Assembly (NCBI RefSeq): GCF_020520425.1
Contig: NC_079491.1
Span: 24,667,449 to 24,731,448 of the forward strand
Reading direction: 5' to 3'
DNA: 64,000 nt
Source: Spinacia oleracea
Taxonomy: Eukaryota > Streptophyta > Magnoliopsida > Caryophyllales > Amaranthaceae
How positions within the stretch are numbered: position 1 is the first letter of the stretch; every line of letters starts with the position of its first letter. A program made the translations under genes and the position numbers. Of this stretch, positions 36,058-46,053 are shown one piece after another. The notes under the pieces were generated by a model that was given only the letters and a program-made list of their open reading frames with translations, had not been told where the DNA came from and searched no databases.

Positions 36058-36686
36058 TGGGCTCGCCCACCCTTAGCGGGCGGGGTCTGCGTCACTAGCC
36101 GCGCAGGTCCTCAGTTTTCGACAAAAAAATAAAGTCTTCAAATTTAAAATAGGCTCGCCATCTTCAGCCGGCGGGGTCTACGGCGCAAACCACGTAGGTC
36201 CTTATTTTCAAAAAAAAAAATTCAAACAGATTCGTCCACTTCTATCGGACGGGGAGTCCACCCTCAGAGGACAGGCTCGCCCACCTTCAGCGGGCGGGGT
36301 CTACATCACAAACCGCGTAGGTCCTTATTTTCAAAAAAAAAATTAAACAGATCCGTCCACTTCTATCGGACGGGGTGTCCACCCTCAGCGGACAAGGTTC
36401 GCCACCTTCAGCGGGCGGGGTCTACGTCACAAACCGCGTAGGTCCTTATTTTCAAAAATTTCAAAACAGATTCGTCCACTTCAGCGGACGGGGTGTCCAC
36501 CCTCAGAGGACAAGGTTCGCCACCTTCAGCGGGCGGGGTCTACGTCACAAACCGCGTAGGTCCTTATTTTCAAAAACATCAAACAGATTCGTCCACTTCT
36601 ATCGGACGGGGGGTCCCCCTCAGAGGACAGGCTCGCCCACCTTCAGCGGGCGGGGTCTGCGTCACTAACAGCGCAGGTCCTTAGTC
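36058..36686 (+). repeat. Tandem repeat block of hairpin-rich ~120 bp units (element B)
   Basis: About five units, some partial. A unit contains GTCCACTTCTATCGGACGGGG, GTCCACCCTCAGAGGACA, CGCCCACCTTCAGCGGGCG and CTACGTCACAAACCGCGTAG, each able to fold into a short stem, followed by an A-rich spacer. The block lies about 0.5 kb before the 3' LTR. Such hypervariable tandem repeats near the 3' end are typical of Tat elements. Confidence 0.83.
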
Positions 36687-37157
36687 GCTGCAGCGATAAC
36701 TTTTATTGATTTTCCCTTTTTCCAAAATTAAAGGATTGGTTTGTTGGATTTTCCTTCGTTTTACATCCTATAAAAACAAGGGGGTTTTCTCGTTTAGCTA
36801 GCCCTGAAAATGAGAATCTTTAAAAACGTTTTACCTCGTGATTGGGCTTGACCAGGCCCAATTACACTTTACAGCTTTAATTTCGAAAACATCTGTAGTT
36901 ACTCCCAATGACAAAGTGAGGGAGTTTCTACACATCTTTAGATCCTTCCAATGATAAAGTGAGGAAGTTTCTATACTATCAGTTGACAAATCCCAATGAC
37001 ACGTGAGGGATATGTCGACACTTCAAGTGATGACCCTTAAGTCAAATGTTATCACTCGGGGGCTCGTGAGACCCTCGCAAAACAAGTCACATACACCATG
37101 GCTTGTGTGACGCCCTCCGTCTAATACTTTGACCATCGTCTTACTCCAAGACTCAGT

Positions 37158-37173
37158 AAAAGTGGGGGCTAAC
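37158..37173 (+). other. Element B polypurine tract
   Basis: AAAAGTGGGGGCTAAC immediately precedes the TGTAGACACC start of the 3' LTR, the expected place for plus-strand priming. Confidence 0.7.
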
Positions 37174-37636
37174 TGTAGACACCTACTTTTGTCCCCATTC
37201 CCGCAAGGGAAAGGTTCGATGATGAAAGCATAAAAACTCCACTTGACAACGCATCTCCTATAAAATAAACGAATCTCGATTCCCCATTTCATTTCACCCG
37301 AAACCTGCTATTTATGGAAACCTGCTAAAAATAGTAGCTGCCGTAAAAGGTAGCTTCTAAAAGTGGAAAATCATAAAAGATAGAAACCTGTCAGAATTAG
37401 GTGTTGCATCCCAACATAAATCCTAAATGAGATAGAAAACTGCGAGAATCCTATTCCTAATAGGATTCGGAAATAAGAGTTACGTATTAATTAAAATCCT
37501 AACGAGCCTAGAGTTCGTAACGGGCCCAGATGCATTCCGTCACAAATTGATACGCGCTAAAAGACTCAAATTAATCTCAAACTCAACGGATTTTAGAATC
37601 CGAATCTGACTAAACAAAAAACTGCCCAGACCCTAT

Positions 37637-37695
37637 TTTCAACACCTGGCTCTGGGCGCCGAAATCTTCGGCGCCCAGGCCTGGGCGCTGAAAAT
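37637..37695. repeat. Paired-hairpin module, copy 8 (element B 3' LTR)
   Basis: The second stem GGCGCCCAGGCCTGGGCGC is a perfect inverted repeat. The equivalent point in the 5' LTR is where that LTR is truncated. Confidence 0.82.
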
Positions 37696-37769
37696 ACCTG
37701 GGTACGTTTCTTTTCCTAATTCTTTGCGGATTAGAACTCTGCAATTCTATCTTTCCACGAAATCTTCTC

Positions 37770-37777
37770 TATAAATA
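37770..37777 (+). promoter_or_regulatory. LTR TATA box of element B (3' copy)
   Basis: TATAAATA, 74 bases after the end of the hairpin module in the same LTR. Confidence 0.6.
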
Positions 37778-38717
37778 GGCCCCTAGTTTCGACGTAAAAC
37801 AACACAACAACACATAATATATTCTGAGTATTGACTCTAAACCCCTTAGCCTAAGCCTCTCGCTGCGAAACTGTTCACGCGTTCTGTCGCAATTGATCCA
37901 TAAATCGAACAGAACGTATCCTGTCCCATAATTGAGATTCGTTAAATAAAAAGGAGAAATAGCAAAGTCAAAGTGGTTAGTTTTCTGAGAACCGTGACGC
38001 ACCTCTCAAGGGTGCGTCGTAATGTGTCCCTTTTCGATGATTTAACTGCTTTCCTCGCCCTTTTTATGAACTGTTAAACTAACCTAATATGACTGTTCTA
38101 TCACGCCTAATAAATATAATATTTTTGGGAAATCGGATTATCATGCTAGGTCCCTTAATGCTATTTAAATCAGATAATCACGATCGAATTAGTATTATAT
38201 GCTGCATGTTGCTAAAATCAATTCAGATTAGTTTAATAGTTAACGCATGTCCCTTCAATTATTTATGCTGAGCTAGTAAGGATATCCTGCCTCTGGAGTT
38301 ATCGACGAGCGAATTACTCCTCTCGGTAGTTACAGTCCCCCGAACCCTCAATCTCTACCTTGTGGGTGTATATTGAGAGATCCCCACACCAGGGATCACA
38401 AGGGAACCTACGGCCGTCGTGGTCAAACATAATTGCACTCCCTTTATGTCACGATAACCGGGTTTTGTCAGTTTTTCTCATTGTCGTTAAAAACTGAATG
38501 GCGACTCCTATATTACTAGTCAATTGGGTGTATACTCACAGGAAATCCAATTACACTTGATTGAATAAAAAGAATCGTCACACCCACGAGGGACAGGTCA
38601 CGCATTAGCCTCGCGCTTTTTCGACCCCCTCACAAAGAGCAGGGAAGAATAAAAGCTAAGCAATTGCAAAAGAGAGAAAGATTGAGAGTGGTGAAAAGGA
38701 AAGACGTACTTAACCCC

Positions 38718-38725
38718 TATATATA
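38718..38725 (-). promoter_or_regulatory. Putative TATA box for the antisense transcript of element A
   Basis: The minus strand reads TATATATAGGGG, followed downstream by a pyrimidine-rich leader-like stretch (TTCTTCCCTGCTCTT) that runs into the element B insertion and points towards the antisense frame at 28278-27294. Hairpin module 9 lies about 83 bp upstream. Confidence 0.45.
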
Positions 38726-38808
38726 CACGAAAACATTAAGTGACATCCTAATCCCATTCGGAAACGCGTTAAGAAATCCGGAAACAAGAAAAACTACCAG
38801 GATAGAAC

Positions 38809-38867
38809 TTCCAGCGCCCAAGGCTGGGCGCCGAAATTTTTAACGCCTGACCATGGGCGCCGGAAAT
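38809..38867. repeat. Paired-hairpin module, copy 9
   Basis: Upstream, on the minus strand, of the putative antisense TATA box. Stems GCGCCCAAGGCTGGGCGC and a diverged second stem. Confidence 0.78.
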
Positions 38868-39829
38868 GCAGCCCAAGGCCCGGATCCTACTAAACGCGGA
38901 GCGGGAAAGGACTTAAAACCGTGTTGGTAGACACGAGGCCCTGTTGTAATCAAGATCAAGTCCAAAGCACCTTTAGAGCCCGAATAGTGAAAACAAATGT
39001 TAAAGCTTGTCGAAACTTAGACTCATCTCAAGAAAAAATATGTGTACATTTTTCAGGGCAATATAGAAAAAATAATAATCAAGGTCATTCTTCGAAACAC
39101 AAAAAATCAAGTCGTTGGTTTCTCAAATTAAAAAGCGTTTATTTGTCAAAAGGATCAATCCGGGCCAAAGCAGGGTCGATGTATTAATTATTGAAAAAAG
39201 AAGCAAACTTTGTCGCCCGAAAAATGAAATCGCACTCCACGACTTCATCAAAGTAGCATACCACTACAAAGATCGCTCGCACTTACGAGCACGATCCCAA
39301 ACACGATCAAGGGCATTACAAAATGCGTATCCCCAAGGAACCTTTTGACAAGAAATGACCGTCAAGCACGAGTGCTTGGGGGCTCGAAAGAAAATATATA
39401 TTTCAAAAGAGAGTATGCAAAGTTAAAACAATATTCCCAGACTACGTTGTACGAAGTCCCGTGTTTGGATAATCTCAAAAGATAAAACCAGATTACGACC
39501 TCAAAGACAAAGGTCGCCGTTAATACTTATACATAGTCCCCCAATCAAGGACCCAGGTAGTGGCAAAATTGAGCCGTAAAGACTAGCTCAAAACCATGAA
39601 AGATGATGACCACGAGACAATGGTCCGTCTAAGCACGTTGTCAACCCACATTCAGGTTGCAACTAAATCCGAGCATCCCTCGAAAGAATTCGCTCTTACA
39701 AGAATGAATAAAAAGAAATTCTCAAAAGAAATCACAAGAACAAACGAAATAGGGACTTTCCCACCTCAATCGGGCAAGATCGCGCCACGAACCACGCGAG
39801 TCCCAAATCAAAAAGACGAATTCAGGTTC

Positions 39830-40149
39830 GCTCACCTCCAGCAGGCGGGGCGTCCACCCTTAGCGGACAGGGCTCGCCCACCTTCAGCGGGCGGGGTCTA
39901 TGTCACTAACCGCGCAGGTCCTCAGTTTTCGAAAATGAAAAGAAAATGAAATCTTCAAAACAAAAACAGGCTCGCCGTCTTCAGCCGGCGGGGTCTACGT
40001 CACAAACCGCGCAGGTCCTTATTTTCAAAAAAAAAAACACATCAAAACAGATTCGTCCACTTCTATCGGACGGGGCGTCCACCCTCAGCGGACAGGCTCG
40101 CCCACCTTCAGCGGGCGGGGTCTGCGTCACTAACCACGCAGGTCCTTAG
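39830..40149 (+). repeat. Hairpin-rich repeats in element A
   Basis: Diverged units of the same type as 36058-36686 (CGCCCACCTTCAGCGGGCG and GTCC..GGAC stems), about two and a half copies. Confidence 0.75.
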
Positions 40150-40179
40150 TCGCTGCAGCGATAACTTTTCACGGTTTAT

Positions 40180-40287
40180 CCTTTTCCAAAAATCAAAGGA
40201 TGGTTTCCCTTTTCCAAAAATCAAAGGATGGTTTCCCTTTTCCAAAAATCAAAGGATGGTTTCCCTTTTCCAAAAATCAAAGGATTG
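40180..40287 (+). repeat. 28 bp tandem repeat, four copies
   Basis: Starts at 40180, 40208, 40236 and 40264, exactly 28 bp apart, based on CCTTTTCCAAAAATCAAAGG. Element B has only one such unit near 36714. Confidence 0.9.
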
Positions 40288-42179
40288 GTTTTCCGCTTTT
40301 CCAAAAAAGAGCGATGTGCTGGATTTTCCTTCGTTTTACGTCCTATAAAAACAAGGGGGTTTTCTCGTTTAGCTAACCCTGAAAATGAGAATCTTTAAAA
40401 AGTTTTACCTCGTGATTGGGCTTGGCCAGGCCTAGTTACACTTTATAGCTTTGATTTCGAAAACATCTTTAGATACTTCCAATGACAAAGTGAGGGAGTT
40501 TCTATACTATCAGTTAACAAATTCCAATGACGCGTGAGGAATGTGTTAACACTTCAAGTGATGACCCTTAAGTCAAATGTTGTCACTCGGGGGCTCGTGA
40601 GACCCTCGCAAAACAGGTCACATACACCATGGCTTGTATGACGCACTCCGTCTAGTACTTTGACCATCGTCTCCATTTCCGAAAGGGAAGGTTCGATGAT
40701 GAGAACATAAATCTCCACTTGACAACGCATCTCCTATAAAATAACGAATCTCAATCACCCTTTCATTTCAGCCAAAACTGCTATTTATAAAAACATGCTA
40801 AGAATAGTAACTGTCGTAAAAGGTAGTTGTTAAAAGTGGCAAAGTCATAAAAGATAGAAACCTGTCAGAATTAGGTGTTGCACTCCAACATAAATCCTAA
40901 AAGAGATAGAATTTACAAAGGAATTCTATTCCTGGTATAATTCGAAAATAAGAGTTACGTATTAATTAAATTCCTAACGAACCTAGAGTTCGTAACGGGC
41001 CCAGACACATTCCGTCATAAGTTAATACGCACTAAAAGACTCAGATAAGTCTCAAAAAGCTCCGTGTTCTAAGTGTAACACCCCGACAATTCTCTCTTTT
41101 CTAAAATAAACTTTTTATATAAAACGTAGAGAATTATCAAGGCATTATCGCCCGTGTGAAAACGTAACGGCTTATTCAGAATTTTGCAGCGGAAAACATA
41201 AAACTAACTTTAGGTTTATAAATAATCGATTACAAGTTTAATCCCAAAGACCAACCAACGAAAATAAGGAAATATAAATAGTACGACAAGTTTAAAGTCC
41301 AAGTTAACAAACCAAATCACTTAACAAAACAAATCTAAATACAAGCTCTCTAATCCCGATCCCAATGATGCATCATATTCAAACCTGTAGATAGGCAACG
41401 CTTATTGATCCTTAGAGACTGCTCACCAAAAATGGGTCATCACAGGATCAATAAGACATAGCCATGATCAACACACACAAACAAAGCACGTAATCAGCAA
41501 AGCTGAGTACTACATACTAAAGCAATAATAATCATGACATGATATTATTAAACGAACAATCCTAACATGATACTAATGAACATAAATAAGGGCAGACAAA
41601 GCATGATAATTTGACGACCATACTTAAATAGACTAGGCTAGACTTATAACAATAATATTATTTTAGTTGAAATAGACAATGGACCGAGTTGTCCAACCAT
41701 AAACTTCTTCACTAAGGAAGACGAGGTACGGGCGCGACTCCGTAAACCCCAATGACCTGCGATATCGAGGGACTTTTAAATAAAAATAGAACACGGTGAT
41801 CAATCCGGTCCCAGAAAAGGCTATGGGCTACCACCATGAACCCCAACTCATGTTTGTCCGTCACTTCAGACGTGCACAGTCTAAAGCTATTGCTATTCAG
41901 TTTCACTTTACATGATTTACATATTAAAACTCTGTTATGACTCAACAATCACATAAGTCATACAATCAATTAACAATTATTCACAATTGTTTTTATCTTG
42001 GAATTAAGTATGTGATCACAAAGGCATCAAGCATGACTCATTCCAATTAAATCCAACCTTTCCTTTAATACTGATCAACCCCTCTATATGGGTATAAGGT
42101 TTCAACTTACTAAACAAGGTCCACGGCCCTCATAAAGTAGTGAAAAACTAAAAGGGAACAACAATCAATCGATCTGAAT

Positions 42180-42306
<127 letters not shown>

Positions 42307-43149
42307 CTAGTGTTCCCAACCAAACATGTTTGAATCAACCATCCACTAACATGTTATAATTTTCACAACGAAATGTATGCCCAATATGTCCATCCAACAA
42401 TATTAAACATGCAAATTCAACATGACCAAGTTCATCAATAATATCAACATAACCAAGTTCAACAACAATCTCAACATAACCAAGTTCACCAACAATTTCA
42501 ACATAACCAAGTTCATCAACGATTTCAACATGGTTTCAACAAATAACACACATTCCAAGCACACAAGTATATACGTACCTTGTGTAAACAAACTAATAGG
42601 CCACTTTAACACTTTCAAAAGTCGCCTAAAGAGAATTCTCCGCCTAAAACAACCAACAAATATTCTCAATCAATTTCTAATCATTCGCAACCATAATAAA
42701 GCATTCTAAATACATCCTAAACATACTTAGAACTTTTCCCAATATCAAAACTTGGATAATTACTTTCCTAGCATCATAATTATTATATTAATGATTGAGA
42801 TTCGTTGAAAACTCCTCAAAATATCATACTTTAGATTTCCAGCAATATAAATTCGTTTAAAAACTTTCCCAAACCAAATTATCATGCTTATAACACAAAA
42901 ATAATAGTTTTAATAATTCCTACTCATTCCACCATGATTTAAAACCATTAAAACATTAAAATTCATGCTTTAAATTATTCAAATCCTTGTTTCAATGTAA
43001 TTACATAATCTGAAAATTAAACTATTATTTAAGCATAATATATAATCTGAAAATACTAATAAATCATAAAAAAAATCATAATTTAATTCAAGAAACATAA
43101 ATCAAATTATTAAAACATAATTAAAACATTAATTAGTTTTAAAGGTTTA

Positions 43150-43600
43150 GAAACAACCAAAAGAGAGAAGGAAGGAAGGCTGGCCGGAGGTGGTTCAGCG
43201 GCGCGGCGGCGCGGCGGCAATGGGAGAGCAAGTCGACAGTGGCGGCGGCCGGCTGGTGGCGCGGCTAACTTGCGTAAGAAACAAGAAGCAGAGAAGAGAG
43301 GGGAAGGTCTAGCTTTGCGTGCGTGGAGGAGAAAGGAGGAAGCAAGGTCGGCCGACGGCTGGGCACGGCAGCAGCCAGGTCGGCGGCGATCAGAGCTGGT
43401 GGCGAGGAACTCGCGGTGGTGGCTATCGCAGCACAGAAAGCACGCATTAAAGAGGAGAGTAATAAAGAACGAGAGAGGAAAGGGAGAACGAAACAAAAGA
43501 GGATGAAGAAGAAGTTACCGGCGATGCAAGCTGCGGTGCCGGACAACGGTGGTCGCCGGCGAGAGTTTAGGTGGCTGGCGGCTGAACAGTAGCAAACGAG
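43150..43600. other. GC-rich block within the Tekay-like LTR
   Basis: CpG-rich sequence with GCGGCGCGGCGGCGCGGCGG in a strongly AT-rich LTR. Open frames occur on both strands, as expected from composition alone. In minus orientation it would lie in the transcribed leader part of the LTR. Confidence 0.6.
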
Positions 43601-44038
43601 GAGGCTTGAGAGGGTTTTTCTGGTTCACGTAAATATTGAAGGAGAAGGGTTTTGTTGGTTTTTGTTTTTACGTGAGATTGAAACAAGCAAAAAGAGTGGG
43701 GGTTTATTTGTTTTGGGCTTCACCTATTTGGGCTAGGAATTAGGATTTAGTTTGTTGAATCCAAAAGGGTTAGGATTGCTTTCTAATTTCAATCGAACGT
43801 AATTTCGTAATTCGAATTCGTTTAAACGTAAAATTCAAAAATTGATTTTGATTTCATAATTCATTAAAATATTCAAAATGTAATAAATAAATATACGTTA
43901 ATTATATTTATTTTTAAAATTCGTAAATTCTTATTTAAATATATTAAATATACGCTAAAATATATAAATAAAAAGTATAAAATTACGGGGGATTACACTA
44001 AGAGTCCAAATCTGACAAGGGACTCGGCCCAGATCCCA

Positions 44039-44099
44039 TTTTCAACGCCTGGATCTGGGCGCCGAAATCTTCGGCGCCCACTCCTGGGCGCTGAAAATG
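44039..44099. repeat. Paired-hairpin module, copy 10 (element A 3' LTR)
   Basis: Same position relative to the TATA box as copy 8. The second stem reads GGCGCCCACTCCTGGGCGC. Confidence 0.82.
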
Positions 44100-44172
44100 C
44101 CTGGGGCCGTTTTATCTCCGGATTCTTTTTGGATTCGTATCTTAAAATCTATCTTTCCACACACTCTTTCCC

Positions 44173-44180
44173 TATAAATA
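44173..44180 (+). promoter_or_regulatory. LTR TATA box of element A
   Basis: TATAAATA, 73 bases downstream of the hairpin module, the same spacing as in element B. Confidence 0.55.
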
Positions 44181-45117
44181 CAGCCTAAAAACCGACGTGA
44201 AAAGAACACACAATTCCATAATCTGAGTATTGACTCTAGCCTTAAGCCTAAGCCTCACGCTGCGAAATTGATCCCGCGTTCTGTCGCAATCGATCCAAAA
44301 GTCGAACAGAACGCAGCCTGCCCCTTGTAGCTGAAGAATTAAGCCTGAATATTGGAACATTGCTTGGAAACCCGAGATTCGTTAAATAAAAGGAGAAATA
44401 GCAAAGCGAAAATGGCTAGTTTTTCTAAGAACCACAACGCACCTCTCAAGGGTGCGTTGTAATGTGTCCCTCATATGATTTAATCGCTTTCATCACCCTT
44501 TTATAAAACTATTAAACTATTAATTTGATTGATCTATCACGCCTAATAAGATAATACCTTAGACAATTGAATTATCATGCTAGGTACCTTAAATCAATCT
44601 AAATAAGATAATCACGATCGATTTAGTATTATGTGTTGCATATTGCTAAAATCAATTCAGAATAGTTTAATAGTTTAACGCATGTCCCTTCAATTATTTA
44701 TGCTGAGCTAGTAAGGATAACCTGCCTCTGGAGTTATCGATGAGCACTCCTCTCGGTAGTTACAGTCCCCCGAACTCTCAATCTCTGCCCTGCGGGTGTA
44801 CGTTGAGCGATCCCCACACCAGGGATCACAATATGGCCGTCGTGGTCGAACATAATGGCACTCCCTTTATGTCACGATAACCGGGTTTTGTCAGTTTTTC
44901 TCATTGTCGTTAAAAACTGAATGGCGACTCCTATATAAATAGTCGATTGAGTGTAAACTCACAGTAAATCCAATTACACTTGATCTGACAATGTCACGCC
45001 CACGAGGGACGAGGTCACGCATTAGCCTCGTGCTTTTTCGACCCCCTCACAGTGGCACTCGATTTTTTTTAATTCAAAAATAAATTAGAAATCTTATTTT
45101 TCATTGGCCGAAGCCAT

Positions 45118-45137
45118 TAGTTCAGCAAATATGCCTC

Positions 45138-45181
<44 letters not shown>

Positions 45182-45240
45182 TTAGATTCGTTTAAAAACA
45201 AAGTGCTCTATGGCTGTTGATAAGTACGGAGTATGATAAC
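45118..45240. repeat. Direct repeat copy 1, empty site for the Stowaway insertion
   Basis: TAGTTCAGCAAATATGCCTC ... GATAAGTACGGAGTAT is repeated at 45261-45287 plus 45544-45617, where a miniature element splits the second copy. Confidence 0.85.
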
Positions 45241-45287
45241 TGAAGAAGGGGACGCTCTAATAGTTCAGCAAATATGCCTCCTTTATA

Positions 45288-45543
45288 TACTTCATCCGTT
45301 CCGGGAATATCGCACCATGGTTGACTTTTCCTTATTTAACCATTATTTTGACTCTTAATATATCAAATCGTATACAAGTAAAAATTATTAAAAAAATAAT
45401 ATTTAGAAAATATATATCGATACGAATCTAACAAGACCCTACATGATTAAAATTTCTCTACGTATGAATCACAAAAAATGGTCAAAGTCGTAGTGTGAAT
45501 AGTGTGAAAAACAAATAGTGCGATATTTCCGGAACGGAGGAAG
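45288..45543. mobile_element. Stowaway-type MITE (256 bp)
   Basis: Terminal inverted repeats CTTCATCCGTTCCGG / CCGGAACGGAGGAAG with a TA target duplication. The uninterrupted neighbouring repeat copy shows the pre-insertion sequence. Confidence 0.9.
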
Positions 45544-45643
45544 TATATATATATTAGATTAGATTCGTTTAAAAACAAAGTGCTCTATGACTGTTGATAA
45601 GTACGGAGTATAATAACGGAAGCACAAATTCTTATTTATAATG

Positions 45644-45928
45644 GGTGTACAATAAATATTGTATATCGGAGTAAAAGTTGACTTAAAATGCTTAAAAGTT
45701 ACATTTATATATGTAAAAGTTATCTATTTTTTAATGATAAATTTTTTCATTTGAATAAAGATTATTTCTTCAAAATCACTAATAATGTATAAATTAATCA
45801 TTTAACCCTTTAAAATGTTTATCTATCAACTTTTTAATTTTATAATATAAAAGTTACAGAAAAGTAGGTTAAAGTTACAAAAAACTGCATAAAAGTTATC
45901 TTGGTGTACAATAAATTTATTATACACC
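45644..45928. mobile_element. Probable MITE of unknown class
   Basis: Terminal inverted repeats GGTGTACAATAAAT and (reverse strand) GGTGTATAATAAATT, with several internal AAAAGTTA motifs. I could not find a convincing target duplication. Confidence 0.45.
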
Positions 45929-46053
45929 TTGTGCGCGAAAGAACTTTTTGTAACTGAAGAAGGGGATTTTGAATTTCGAAATGACGAGTGAGCGCCAAAA
46001 ATAAGACCAATTTGCGAGTCAACTTACCCTTCAATCCTCACTCTCTCTTAACA

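Larger units (their letters stand above)
29450..37159 (+). other. Element B internal region, non-coding
   Basis: The leader (to about 30700) and the stretches 31560-32780 and 35560-37160 align with element A. Gag-protease is absent, replaced by about 850 bp of non-coding sequence (30700-31560). Between 32830 and 35560 there is filler with no counterpart in A and no trace of the antisense frame. No frame longer than about 120 codons and no protein motif is visible. Four hairpin modules and a tandem-repeat block lie here. Confidence 0.65.
28491..38634 (+). mobile_element. Non-coding Tat/Ogre-type element B inserted in element A
   Basis: It has a partial 5' LTR (28491-29430), a primer site, a 7.7 kb internal region with no gag or enzymes, a polypurine tract and a full 3' LTR (37174-38634). 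The LTRs align without gaps over 930 bp at a constant offset of 9204 with about six mismatches, so the insertion is recent. The sequence right of it (AAGAG...) resumes element A. The target duplication cannot be checked because the first about 520 bp of the 5' LTR are gone. Confidence 0.83.
37174..38634 (+). repeat. Element B 3' LTR (1461 bp)
   Basis: It starts TGTAGACACCTACTTTTG and ends ACCCCCTCACA. The start is the kind seen in Ogre/Tat LTRs. It contains a hairpin module (37637-37695) and a TATA box (37770-37777). Confidence 0.9.
38635..40672 (+). other. Element A 3' region beyond the element B insertion
   Basis: It is non-coding and collinear with about 35560-37150 of B. It includes the putative antisense promoter, hairpin module 9, hairpin-rich repeats (39830-40149) and a 28 bp tandem array (40180-40287). 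The polypurine tract and first about 20 bp of the LTR are deleted at about 40672. Confidence 0.65.
45052..46053. other. Spacer between the TE nest and the FHA gene
   Basis: It begins with GTGGCACTC (possible primer-site remnant). It then holds a (TA)n run (45141-45177), a short tandem duplication, a Stowaway element and a probable second miniature element. The last about 120 bp should contain the FHA gene promoter and leader; no clear TATA box is visible. Confidence 0.5.

Noticed and set aside
36058..36686. Possible CRISPR-like array
   Set aside because: Units are about 120 bp, imperfect, without unique spacers, and lie in a plant retrotransposon, so this is an ordinary tandem repeat.
43110..43592. 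Frames of 78-128 codons on both strands in the Tekay-like LTR
   Set aside because: GC-rich composition inside an LTR bounded by a clean target duplication; no recognisable domain.
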